A DNA stretch of 64,000 nucleotides from Psychromarinibacter halotolerans (lineage in GTDB: Bacteria > Pseudomonadota > Alphaproteobacteria > Rhodobacterales > Rhodobacteraceae), in contig NZ_JARGYD010000004.1 of the NCBI RefSeq assembly GCF_029168315.1, positions 62,001 through 126,000 of the forward strand, written 5' to 3'. The notes under the pieces are model-generated. The model did no database searches and was not told the DNA's origin. It saw only the letters and a list, made by a program, of their open reading frames with translations. Position numbers and translations under genes: made by a program. Position 1 is the first letter of the stretch. Each line of letters starts with the position of its first letter. Of the stretch, positions 8,179 through 15,977 are shown in pieces.

Positions 8179-9363
8179 ATGATAGAGTATGAAGTTGCCT
8201 CTGCAGGCGCGAAGCGCGAGATCCGTCCCGCCGCGCCCCGCGAACCCGCTCTTGGCCCGTTGGAACTGTTGCCCGGCACTTGGGCCAACGTGCGTCCGGA
8301 ACACCGCCTGATCAATGACGACGGCAGCGAGAACCTGTTTCAGGGCGAGGGTACGCTAACCGCCGAAGGTGCCAGCCCGCTGGACGGTCGCGGCTGGAAC
8401 ATCATCGCGCTGCCCTTTGCCACCCCGGACCAACAGCCGAATTATCGTGTGCTGATGAACCAGTACAACGAGGTGCTGCAGTTCAAGAAGGTGGACGAGA
8501 ACATCCCGAACCGGGGGATCACGCAGGTTTCGCCGCCGCAAAAGGCCGACCAGCTTGTCGCGGCGCTTGATTACGAGCAGATGATCGCGCAGATCCGGGC
8601 CGCCGATTTCCCGGTCAGCGGGGATGCGGGGGACGACCTTCTGCCGATCCACCACGAGCCGGGCTTCTTCCTGCGGATGCGCGACCAGACCATCGAGGGC
8701 ACCAACATCGCGCGTCTCTCCACAATCCCGCACGGCGACTCGCTGGTGGCGCTGGGGGCCTTCACCGAAAGGCTGCACGAACTGACCGAAGCCCCGCAGA
8801 TCCCCGATCTTTCGGCCCTTCCCGAAGGTGTCGGCGGCGGGCTGGAGGCCTTCGTCAACGGGATCGACCTTGATGCGCCGAACGGCCCGCGAGAGACCTA
8901 CATGCTGCCCTATGCGCATTTCGCGCAGAAGCCGTTCAAGGGCGTGATCCCGTTCCCGGACGGGCAGGGCTTCAGCCCGATCAACGCGAATGCGCTGTTG
9001 CAGGCGAGCGTTCAGGAATTCGCGGACAGGATCACGAAGACGACCGTGCTTCAGATGGACACCGATGCGTTCGAGGCCGGGATCGTCAACATCCCGTTCA
9101 TCGTGCGGCAGGCGAACGCCAAGGTGATGAACGTGACGTTCTGGATCATGGAACTGGACGAAATGGACGAGGACGGCGATCCCAAACTGCTTCTGGCTTA
9201 TTCGCAGTTCATCATGCTGGACTTTTTCGGTCGCGCTGACGGCAAGGCGGGACAGATCCGCTGGCCGCACGTGTCGATCAATATCATGGAAAAGGTCGCC
9301 AAGCCGCCCCGGCCCGAGGACGCGGGATACCCCGCGATGATGACCGCGCGCGCGCAGTCCTGA
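8179..9363 (+). CDS. Conserved protein, nitrobindin/heme-binding-like barrel (tentative)
   Basis: A 394-residue cytosolic protein. Segments GPLELLPGTWAN, GRGWNIIALPF, HHEPGFFLRM, IARLSTIPHGDSLVALG and a C-terminal FWIMEL...RWPHVSINIMEK resemble a family that databases often label heme-binding, with a nitrobindin-like beta-barrel (the LPGTW...GRG lead-in). I recall the family only in outline, and no heme-ligating residue can be named with certainty. AAAGAGAAAG precedes the ATG. It is convergent with choX. It lies together with the MBL-fold gene inside the split cho cluster, and its function is unknown. Confidence 0.55.
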   Translation: MIEYEVASAGAKREIRPAAPREPALGPLELLPGTWANVRPEHRLINDDGSENLFQGEGTLTAEGASPLDGRGWNIIALPFATPDQQPNYRVLMNQYNEVLQFKKVDENIPNRGITQVSPPQKADQLVAALDYEQMIAQIRAADFPVSGDAGDDLLPIHHEPGFFLRMRDQTIEGTNIARLSTIPHGDSLVALGAFTERLHELTEAPQIPDLSALPEGVGGGLEAFVNGIDLDAPNGPRETYMLPYAHFAQKPFKGVIPFPDGQGFSPINANALLQASVQEFADRITKTTVLQMDTDAFEAGIVNIPFIVRQANAKVMNVTFWIMELDEMDEDGDPKLLLAYSQFIMLDFFGRADGKAGQIRWPHVSINIMEKVAKPPRPEDAGYPAMMTARAQS

Positions 9364-9406
9364 TCCGGTTCGGCGGCCCGCCCGATGCGGCGGGCCGCCG
9401 TATGCG

Positions 9407-10333
9407 TTACAGGTCCAGTGCGGCCTTCACCGCTTCCATCGCGTCGCCGCCGTCTTGCGTGGTCACGCCGTCAAGCCATGCATCCAGCGGTTCGGGGTTG
9501 GCCTTCAGCCACGCCGCCGCCGCGTCGTTCGCATCCTCGCCGTCGTTCAGGATGGCGCCCATGATCTCGTTTTCCATCGCCAACGAGAATTCGAGGTTTT
9601 GCAGAAGCTTACCGACGTTGGGGCATTCCTCGACGAACCCTGCCGAGGTGTTGGTGTAAACCGTGGCCCCGCCAAGGTTCGGACCGAACCAGTCGTCGCC
9701 GCCGGTCAGGTAGGACATCTCGAAATTGGCGTTCATCGGATGCGGTTCCCAACCCAGGAACACGATGGGCTCTTCGCGGCGGGTGGCGCGTTCGACCTGC
9801 GCCAGCATCCCCTGTTCCGAACTTTCCGCGACCTCGAATTCATCAAGACCGAAGGCGTTCTCGTCGATCATCGACTGGATCAGGCGGTTGCCGTCATTGC
9901 CCGGTTCGATGCCGTAGATCTTGCCGTCCAGTTCGTCGGCGAAGTTGGCGATCTCGGCGAAGTCGGTGATGCCAAGGTCCGCGGCGGCCTTGTTGACGGC
10001 CAGCGTGTACTTGGCCCCTTCAAGGTTGGCGCGGACGGTGTCGACGGTGCCTTCGTCGCGGTAGGGGGCGATGTCGGCCTCCATCGTGGGCATCCAGTTG
10101 CCCAGGAAAACGTCCACGTCGCCCTCGGCCATCGAGGTGTAGGTGACTGGAACCGACAGCACCTTCACGTCGGTCTCATACCCAAGCGCGTCCAGGATCA
10201 CCGTGGTCGCGGCAGTGGTCGCGGTGATGTCGGTCCAGCCGACATCCGAGAAGGTGACGCTTTCGCAGTTGGCGAAGGCGGGCCCGGCGGCGGCGGCAAG
10301 GGCCAGTGCCGAAAGGGTGGTTTTGATGGTCAT
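9407..10333 (-). CDS. choX: Choline-binding periplasmic protein of ABC transporter
   Basis: A 308-residue binding protein of the glycine betaine/choline (OpuAC/ProX-like) family with signal peptide MTIKTTLSALALAAAAGPAFA. Typical features are SVTFSDVGWTDITATTA, VFLGNWMPTM, YGIEPGNDGN and FLGWEPHPMN, which supply the aromatic ligand-binding residues. It delivers choline to ChoW/ChoV. GGGGAG precedes the ATG. It is divergent from betI across an 87-bp gap with a probable BetI operator, which fits choline-induced expression. Confidence 0.9.
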   Translation of the reverse strand: MTIKTTLSALALAAAAGPAFANCESVTFSDVGWTDITATTAATTVILDALGYETDVKVLSVPVTYTSMAEGDVDVFLGNWMPTMEADIAPYRDEGTVDTVRANLEGAKYTLAVNKAAADLGITDFAEIANFADELDGKIYGIEPGNDGNRLIQSMIDENAFGLDEFEVAESSEQGMLAQVERATRREEPIVFLGWEPHPMNANFEMSYLTGGDDWFGPNLGGATVYTNTSAGFVEECPNVGKLLQNLEFSLAMENEIMGAILNDGEDANDAAAAWLKANPEPLDAWLDGVTTQDGGDAMEAVKAALDL

Positions 10334-10357
10334 TGCTGAGCTCCCCGTTTTTCATTG

Positions 10358-10371
10358 ATTGACGAGTCAAT
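10358..10371. promoter_or_regulatory. Probable BetI operator between choX and betI
   Basis: A perfect inverted repeat ATTGAC-GA-GTCAAT lies in the AT-rich centre of the 87-bp divergent gap. BetI is a TetR-type repressor known to bind dyad sites at bet promoters and to release them with choline. Placement between its own gene and choX fits. The assignment is by position and symmetry only. Confidence 0.6.
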
Positions 10372-10420
10372 AATCTTCCTTCAGCTTCGCTCGGCAAGAC
10401 CTTTTTCAGGAGGTGCCGGG

Positions 10421-11002
10421 ATGCCGAAACTCGGAATGGAGCCTATCAGGCGAGCCGCGCTGGTCAAAGCGACGATCGACGAGATCGGAACGGCTGGCAC
10501 TTTGGACGTGACCGTGGGACGGATCGCGCGACGTGCGGGCGTGAGTTCTGCGCTGGCGCACCACTATTTCGGCGGCAAGGACGACCTGTTCCTGGCGGCG
10601 ATGCGGCATATCCTGACGCAGTACGGCGCGGCGGTGCAGGCCCGGTTGTCCAAGGCGAACGGCCCGCGCGAACGGCTGGACGCCGTGGTGCGCGCCAGTT
10701 TCGAGCAGGAGCAATTCTCGGGCCACGTCGTCAGCGCATGGCTGAACTTCTACGTGGCGGCGCAATCCTCGCCCCGGGCGCAGCGGTTGCTGAAGGTTTA
10801 CCAGCGTCGGCTGCGGTCGAACCTGGTGCACGACCTGCGCCCCCTTGTCGGTGCGCGGGCTCCGGTCGCGGCCGAGACCGTCGCCGCGCTGATCGACGGG
10901 CTGTACATCCGCGCGGCGCTTGCCCCGGGTCAGTCGGCCCCCGAGGACGCCGCCGGACGGGTCTTGCGATTGTTGGACATGGTGATCGCGGAGGTAACAT
11001 GA
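10421..11002 (+). CDS. betI: Choline-responsive TetR-type repressor
   Basis: A 193-residue TetR-family regulator starting MPKLGMEPIRRAALVKATI, the hallmark BetI N-terminus. The helix-turn-helix is at about residues 26-46 (TVGRIARRAGVSSALAHHYFGGKDDL). The ATG at 10421 is preceded by CAGGAGG. BetI represses betaine-synthesis genes until choline binds. The stop overlaps the betC start (ATGA), so betI, betC, betB and betA form one operon. Confidence 0.93.
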   Translation: MPKLGMEPIRRAALVKATIDEIGTAGTLDVTVGRIARRAGVSSALAHHYFGGKDDLFLAAMRHILTQYGAAVQARLSKANGPRERLDAVVRASFEQEQFSGHVVSAWLNFYVAAQSSPRAQRLLKVYQRRLRSNLVHDLRPLVGARAPVAAETVAALIDGLYIRAALAPGQSAPEDAAGRVLRLLDMVIAEVT

Positions 11003-12507
11003 GCGGCCCGAATATCCTTATTCTTATGGTGGACCAGCTGAACGGGACGCTGTTCCCCGACGGCCCCGTCCCGTGGCTGCATGCGCCGAACCTGCGCAAG
11101 CTGGCCGACCGGTCGGTCCGGTTCGCCAACAGCTACACCGGGTCCCCGCTGTGCGCGCCGGGCCGCGCGTCCTTCATGTCGGGTCAGCTGCCCAGCCGCA
11201 CCGGTGTCTACGATAACGCAGCCGAGTTCCGGTCTGACATCCCGACCTATGCCCACCACCTGCGGCGCGCGGGCTACCGCACCTGTCTTTCGGGCAAGAT
11301 GCACTTCGTCGGGCCGGATCAGCTTCACGGGTTCGAGGAACGCCTGACCACCGACATTTACCCGGCCGATTTCGGCTGGACCCCGGACTATCGCAAGCCG
11401 GGCGAGCGGATCGACTGGTGGTATCACAACATGGGCTCGGTCACCGGGGCGGGCGTGGCCGAGATCACCAATCAGATGGAATACGACGACGACGTTGCCT
11501 ATCAGGCGATGTCGTGGCTGTACGATGCCTCGCGCGGCGGGGACGAGCGGCCGTGGTGCCTGACGGCCAGCTTCACCCACCCGCACGACCCCTATGTCGC
11601 GCGGCGCAAGTATTGGGACCTGTACGAGGACTGCGACCACCTGCAGCCCGAGGTGCCCGCGATCCCCTACGAGGATCAGGACAAGCACTCGAAGCGGATT
11701 TTCGACGCGAACGACTGGCGCAGCTTCGACATCACCGAAACGGACATCGAACGCTCGCGCCGGGCGTATTTCGCGAATATCTCGTATCTGGACGACAAGA
11801 TCGGCCAGATTTTGCAGGTGCTCGAAGACACCCGGCAAGAGGCCATCGTCCTGTTCGTCTCGGACCACGGCGACATGCTGGGCGAGCGCGGCCTGTGGTT
11901 CAAGATGAGTTTCTACGACGGCTCTGCCCGCGTCCCGATGATGATCTCGGCGCCGGGGCTGGAACCGGGGCTGGTCGACACACCGGTGTCCACGATGGAT
12001 GTCTGTCCGACGCTTTGCGACCTCGCCGGTGTGGCGATGGACGAGGTGATGCCGTGGACCGACGGCGAAAGCCTGCTGCCGCTTGCACGGGGCGAGACGC
12101 GGGACGCGCCGGTGAAGATCGAGTATGCGGCGGAAGGCACCGAGGCGCCGATGGTCTGCCTGCGCAAGGGGCGGTGGAAGCTGAACCTGTGCACGCTGGA
12201 CCCGGACCAGCTGTTCGATCTGGAGACAGATCCGAACGAGCTTCGGAATCTGGCCGAGTCCGCAGAACATCAAGAAACCTTGGCGGCTCTTCGCACCGAG
12301 GCGCTGAGAATGTGGGATCTGGACAAGTTCGACGCAGATGTCCGCGCCAGTCAGGCGCGCCGCTGGGTCGTTTATGAAGCATTGCGGCAGGGCGGGTATT
12401 ACCCGTGGGATTACCAGCCGCTGCGCGACGCGTCCGAGCGGTACATGCGCAACCACATGGACCTGAACGTGCTGGAAGACTCGAAGCGTTTTCCGCGCGG
12501 GGAGTAG
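10999..12507 (+). CDS. betC: Choline-sulfatase
   Basis: A 502-residue sulfatase that hydrolyses choline-O-sulfate to choline and sulfate. The formylglycine-type motif is CAPGRASFMSG, with Cys52 as the residue to be modified. Metal ligands are visible in ILMVDQLN near the N-terminus and VSDHGDMLGERG. The C-terminal segment RRWVVYEALRQGGYYPWDYQP is characteristic of BetC. It overlaps betI by 4 bp and is followed 5 bp later by betB, so choline released here feeds straight into BetA and BetB. Confidence 0.93.
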   Translation: MSGPNILILMVDQLNGTLFPDGPVPWLHAPNLRKLADRSVRFANSYTGSPLCAPGRASFMSGQLPSRTGVYDNAAEFRSDIPTYAHHLRRAGYRTCLSGKMHFVGPDQLHGFEERLTTDIYPADFGWTPDYRKPGERIDWWYHNMGSVTGAGVAEITNQMEYDDDVAYQAMSWLYDASRGGDERPWCLTASFTHPHDPYVARRKYWDLYEDCDHLQPEVPAIPYEDQDKHSKRIFDANDWRSFDITETDIERSRRAYFANISYLDDKIGQILQVLEDTRQEAIVLFVSDHGDMLGERGLWFKMSFYDGSARVPMMISAPGLEPGLVDTPVSTMDVCPTLCDLAGVAMDEVMPWTDGESLLPLARGETRDAPVKIEYAAEGTEAPMVCLRKGRWKLNLCTLDPDQLFDLETDPNELRNLAESAEHQETLAALRTEALRMWDLDKFDADVRASQARRWVVYEALRQGGYYPWDYQPLRDASERYMRNHMDLNVLEDSKRFPRGE

Positions 12508-12512
12508 GACGG

Positions 12513-13967
12513 ATGAGAAACGTACAACCCGAGGCGAGCCATTACATCGGCGGCGCCTATGTCGAGGATGCGGCGGGCGACGCCATCGACGTGACCTATG
12601 CCGCGACGGGCGAACAGGTCGCGACGCTTCACGCGGCGACGCCCGCGGTGGTCGACCGGGCGCTGGCCGCCGCAGAGGCCGCGCGCCGGGACTGGGCCGC
12701 GCTGCCCGGGGTCGAGCGGGGCCGCGTCCTGCGCCGCGCCGCCGACCTGCTGCGCGAACGCAATCGCGAACTGTCCGAGATCGAGACCATCGACACTGGC
12801 AAGCCGCTGCAAGAGACGCTGGTCGCTGACGCGGCGTCCGCCGCCGATGCGCTGGAATGGTTCGGCGGCATCGCCGCCACGGTGCGGGGCGAGCATCTTC
12901 AGCTAGGGGCCGACTGGGCCTATACGATCCGCGAGCCGCTGGGTGTCTGCGTCGGTATTGGCGCGTGGAACTACCCCACCCAGATCGCCGCATGGAAAGC
13001 CGCGCCCGCGCTGGCCTGCGGCAACACGATGGTCTTCAAGCCGTCCGAGGAAACGCCGCTGTGCGCGCTGAAACTGGCCGAGATCCTGACCGAGGCGGGC
13101 GCGCCTCCGGGCGTGTTCAACGTGGTGCAGGGCAGGGGGGACGTCGGCGCCGCGCTGGTCACCGACCCGCGCGTTGCGAAGGTGTCCCTGACCGGGTCCG
13201 TCCCCACTGGCCGAAAGGTCTATGCCGCCGCGGCGGAAGGGATGCGCCATGTCACGATGGAACTGGGTGGCAAATCCCCGATGCTGGTGTTCGACGACGC
13301 CGACATAGACGCGGCCGTGGGCGGCGCGATCCTTGGGAATTTTTACAGCTCGGGGCAGATCTGTTCCAACGGCACCCGCGTCTTCGTACAGTCCGGCATC
13401 CGCGACGCGTTCCTTGACCGGCTGTCCGAGCGGTTGAAAGGCGTCGTCATGGGCGACCCGCTGGACGAGGCGGTGAACTTCGGCCCGCTGGTCAGCGAGG
13501 CGCAGCTGACCAAGGTGCTGGGCCACATCCGGGACGGCGTGGCCGAGGGCGCGACGCTGGTGACTGGCGGCAACCGGGTGGACCGCGACGGCTGGTACGT
13601 CGAACCCACCGTGTTCGCTGACGTTACCGACGACATGTCCATTGCCCGGCAAGAGATCTTCGGCCCGGTCGCCAGCATCCTGACATTCGAGGACGAGGCA
13701 GAGGCGATCGCCCGCGCCAACGCCACCTCTTTCGGGCTGGCGGCGGGTGTGTTCACCGCGGACCTTGCGCGGGGCCACCGGGTCGCCGCGGCGTTCGAAG
13801 CGGGGACCTGCTGGATCAACACCTACAACCTGACCCCGGTCGAGATCGGGTTCGGTGGCGCCAAGCAATCCGGCATCGGGCGCGAGAATGGGCTGGGCGC
13901 GATTGAACATTTCTCGCAACTGAAGACCGTCTACGTCGGCATGGGGGGCGTGGATGCACCTTATTAA
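12513..13967 (+). CDS. betB: Betaine aldehyde dehydrogenase
   Basis: A 484-residue NAD(P)-dependent aldehyde dehydrogenase that oxidises betaine aldehyde to glycine betaine. Visible are the cofactor region IGAWNYPTQIAAWKAAPALACGNTMVFKPSE, the catalytic Glu motif MELGGKSP, the catalytic Cys in SSGQICSNGTR and the C-terminal PVEIGFGGAKQSGIGRENG segment. The ATG at 12513 is preceded by GGAGTAGGACGG. It lies between betC and betA in the same operon. Confidence 0.93.
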   Translation: MRNVQPEASHYIGGAYVEDAAGDAIDVTYAATGEQVATLHAATPAVVDRALAAAEAARRDWAALPGVERGRVLRRAADLLRERNRELSEIETIDTGKPLQETLVADAASAADALEWFGGIAATVRGEHLQLGADWAYTIREPLGVCVGIGAWNYPTQIAAWKAAPALACGNTMVFKPSEETPLCALKLAEILTEAGAPPGVFNVVQGRGDVGAALVTDPRVAKVSLTGSVPTGRKVYAAAAEGMRHVTMELGGKSPMLVFDDADIDAAVGGAILGNFYSSGQICSNGTRVFVQSGIRDAFLDRLSERLKGVVMGDPLDEAVNFGPLVSEAQLTKVLGHIRDGVAEGATLVTGGNRVDRDGWYVEPTVFADVTDDMSIARQEIFGPVASILTFEDEAEAIARANATSFGLAAGVFTADLARGHRVAAAFEAGTCWINTYNLTPVEIGFGGAKQSGIGRENGLGAIEHFSQLKTVYVGMGGVDAPY

Positions 13968-13985
13968 GACAATCGGGGGCGCGTG

Positions 13986-15635
13986 ATGGAGGCTGATTTC
14001 GTCATCGTCGGCGCCGGGTCCGCCGGCTGTGCCATGGCCTATCGCCTGACCGAGGCGGGGCATTCCGTGCTGATCGTCGAACTGGGCGGCACCGATGCCG
14101 GGCCCTTCATCCGGATGCCCGGCGCGCTGAGCTATCCGATGAACATGAAGCGGTACGATTGGGGCTATTCCAGCGAACCCGAGCCGCATCTGGGCAACCG
14201 CCGCATGGCGACGCCGCGCGGCAAGGTGATCGGTGGGTCCTCGTCGATCAATGGCATGGTCTATGTGCGTGGCCATGCCCGAGACTTCGATACATGGGCC
14301 GAGATGGGGGCGGACGGCTGGGGCTTTGCCAGCGTCCTGCCCTATTACAAGCGGATGGAAAGCTGGCACGGACCCGAGCCGTCCGAATGGCGTGGCACCG
14401 ACGGCCCGCTGCACGTCTCGCGCGGGCCGCGTGACAACCCGCTGGTGCAGGCCTTCGTCGAGGCGGGGCAGCAGGCCGGATACCCGGTCACCTCGGACTA
14501 CAACGGCGCCCAGCAGGAAGGCTTCGGCGCGATGGAGGCGACGATCTGGCGCGGTCGCCGCTGGTCGGCTGCGGATGCCTACCTGAAGCCCGCGCTGCGG
14601 CGGCAGATCTGCCATCTTGTGCAGGGGCTTGCGCAGAAGGTGGTGATCGAGGACGGCCGCGCCACCGCGGTCGAAGTGAAGCAGGGCGGGCGCACCGTCA
14701 CGCTGCGCGCCCGGCGCGAAGTTATCCTGTCGGCATCCTCGATCAACACGCCCAAGCTGCTGATGCTGTCGGGCATCGGCCCGGGGGCGGAACTGGCCCG
14801 CCACGGCATCCCGGTCGTCGCGGATCGCGCAGGCGTCGGGCAGAACCTGATGGACCACCTCGAGATGTACATCCAGATGCGGGCGACCCAGCCGGTCAGC
14901 CTGTATTCGTGGTGGAACCCGTTCGGCAAGGCGCTGGCCGGAGCGCAGTGGCTATTCGCCCGCCGCGGACCCGGTGCGTCGAACCAGTTCGAAAGCTGCG
15001 GGTTCATCCGGTCGCGGGCCGGGGTGGAATACCCGGACATCCAGTATCACTTCCTGCCGCTGGCCGTTCGCTATGATGGGCAGGCCGATGCCGGGGGGCA
15101 CGGGTTCCAGGCCCATGTCGGCCCAATGCGGTCGGCGTCGCGCGGCGCGGTCACGCTGCGGTCGGCCGATCCGGCGGACGCGCCGATGATCCGGTTCAAC
15201 TACATGAGCCACGAAGACGACTGGCGCGATTTCCGAACCTGCATCCGGCTGACGCGCGAGATCTTCGCGCAGGATGCCTTCGCCCCCTATGCGGGCGACG
15301 AGCTGTTGCCGGGGGGCGATGTCCAGTCCGATGCGGATCTGGACGACGCGATCCGCGAGCATGTCGAAAGCGCCTATCATCCCTGCGGCACCGCGCGGAT
15401 GGGGCGCCGCGACGATCCGAACGCGGTGGTCGACCCGGAATGCCGGGTGATCGGCGTCGACGGGCTGCGGGTGGCGGACAGCTCGGTCTTTCCCAGCATC
15501 CCGAACGGCAACACCAACGGCCCCTCGATCCTGGTGGGCGAAAAGGCCGCGGACCACGTCCTTGGCCGCACGCCGTTGCCGCCCGAGAACCTTCAGCCGT
15601 GGATCAACCCGGCGTGGGAGCAGTCGCAGAAATAG
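13986..15635 (+). CDS. betA: Choline dehydrogenase
   Basis: A 549-residue GMC-family flavoprotein that oxidises choline to betaine aldehyde, membrane-associated in characterised homologues. The FAD-binding dinucleotide fold is at the N-terminus (ADFVIVGAGSAGCAMAYRL). GMC signatures are ATPRGKVIGGSSSINGMVYVRGH and SASSINTPKLLMLSGIG. The catalytic His region YHPCGTARMG is near the C-terminus, together with NGNTNGPSILVGEKAAD. I took the ATG at 13986 after GGGGGC; a GTG one codon upstream is also possible. It is the last gene of the betICBA operon. Confidence 0.93.
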   Translation: MEADFVIVGAGSAGCAMAYRLTEAGHSVLIVELGGTDAGPFIRMPGALSYPMNMKRYDWGYSSEPEPHLGNRRMATPRGKVIGGSSSINGMVYVRGHARDFDTWAEMGADGWGFASVLPYYKRMESWHGPEPSEWRGTDGPLHVSRGPRDNPLVQAFVEAGQQAGYPVTSDYNGAQQEGFGAMEATIWRGRRWSAADAYLKPALRRQICHLVQGLAQKVVIEDGRATAVEVKQGGRTVTLRARREVILSASSINTPKLLMLSGIGPGAELARHGIPVVADRAGVGQNLMDHLEMYIQMRATQPVSLYSWWNPFGKALAGAQWLFARRGPGASNQFESCGFIRSRAGVEYPDIQYHFLPLAVRYDGQADAGGHGFQAHVGPMRSASRGAVTLRSADPADAPMIRFNYMSHEDDWRDFRTCIRLTREIFAQDAFAPYAGDELLPGGDVQSDADLDDAIREHVESAYHPCGTARMGRRDDPNAVVDPECRVIGVDGLRVADSSVFPSIPNGNTNGPSILVGEKAADHVLGRTPLPPENLQPWINPAWEQSQK

Positions 15636-15654
15636 ATGTATCCGATCCTCTCTG

Positions 15655-15670
15655 TTTGATCCGCGTCAAA
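15655..15670 (+). promoter_or_regulatory. FNR/FnrL-type site upstream of the DUF465 gene
   Basis: The sequence TTTGATCCGCGTCAAA is a 16-bp palindromic FNR-type box (consensus TTGAT-N4-ATCAA with one mismatch). Its centre at 15662.5 lies 41-42 bp before a predicted start at about 15704, the usual class II activator position. Confidence 0.6.
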
Positions 15671-15691
15671 GAGCGCCCCGCTTGCGGGCGC

Positions 15692-15697
15692 TAAAGT
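15692..15697 (+). promoter_or_regulatory. Predicted -10 element of the DUF465 promoter
   Basis: TAAAGT sits exactly where a -10 is expected if the FNR-type site is centred at -41.5. No good -35 exists, as is normal for activator-dependent promoters. GAGAGGAG follows as the ribosome site before 15726. Confidence 0.5.
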
Positions 15698-15725
15698 CGG
15701 GGCAGACAACAGAGAGGAGACGGAC

Positions 15726-15977
15726 ATGTCCCACGTCCCGCACGAACTGACCGCCGAATTCCCGGAATTCGCCGACCGCATCCGCCAGCTGAAGCAGGAC
15801 AACGCCCATTTCGCGCGCCTGCTGGAAGAGTATGGCGAGGTGAACAACACGGTGCACAACGCCGAGACGAACGTCGCGCCGATGGAGGAACTGGCCGAGA
15901 TGGAGCTGCGCAAGCGGCGGATGGCGCTGAAGGACGAGCTGTATCGCATCCTCGTCGCGCCGGCAGAGATCGGTTAA
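15726..15977 (+). CDS. DUF465 (YdcH-family) small protein
   Basis: An 83-residue helical protein of the DUF465/YdcH family: HELTAEFPEFADRIRQLKQDNAHFARLLEEYGEVNNTVHNAE..., with the charged C-terminal stretch LRKRRMALKDELYRIL. Function is unknown; homologues are small coiled-coil proteins. AGAGAGGAG precedes the ATG. A predicted FNR-type promoter suggests low-oxygen induction. The stop codon overlaps the stop of the convergent pccR gene inside GGTTAACC. Confidence 0.85.
   Translation: MSHVPHELTAEFPEFADRIRQLKQDNAHFARLLEEYGEVNNTVHNAETNVAPMEELAEMELRKRRMALKDELYRILVAPAEIG

Noticed and set aside
10930..12993. Long minus-strand frame opposite betC and betB
   Set aside because: Composition is Arg/His/Val-rich typical of antisense frames; betC and betB are clear by motif on the other strand.
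15672..15692. AGCGCCC/GGGCGCT hairpin after betA as a bet-operon terminator
   Set aside because: There is no T tract, and it falls between the FNR-type site and -10 of the DUF465 promoter, so the sequence is better explained as promoter spacer.
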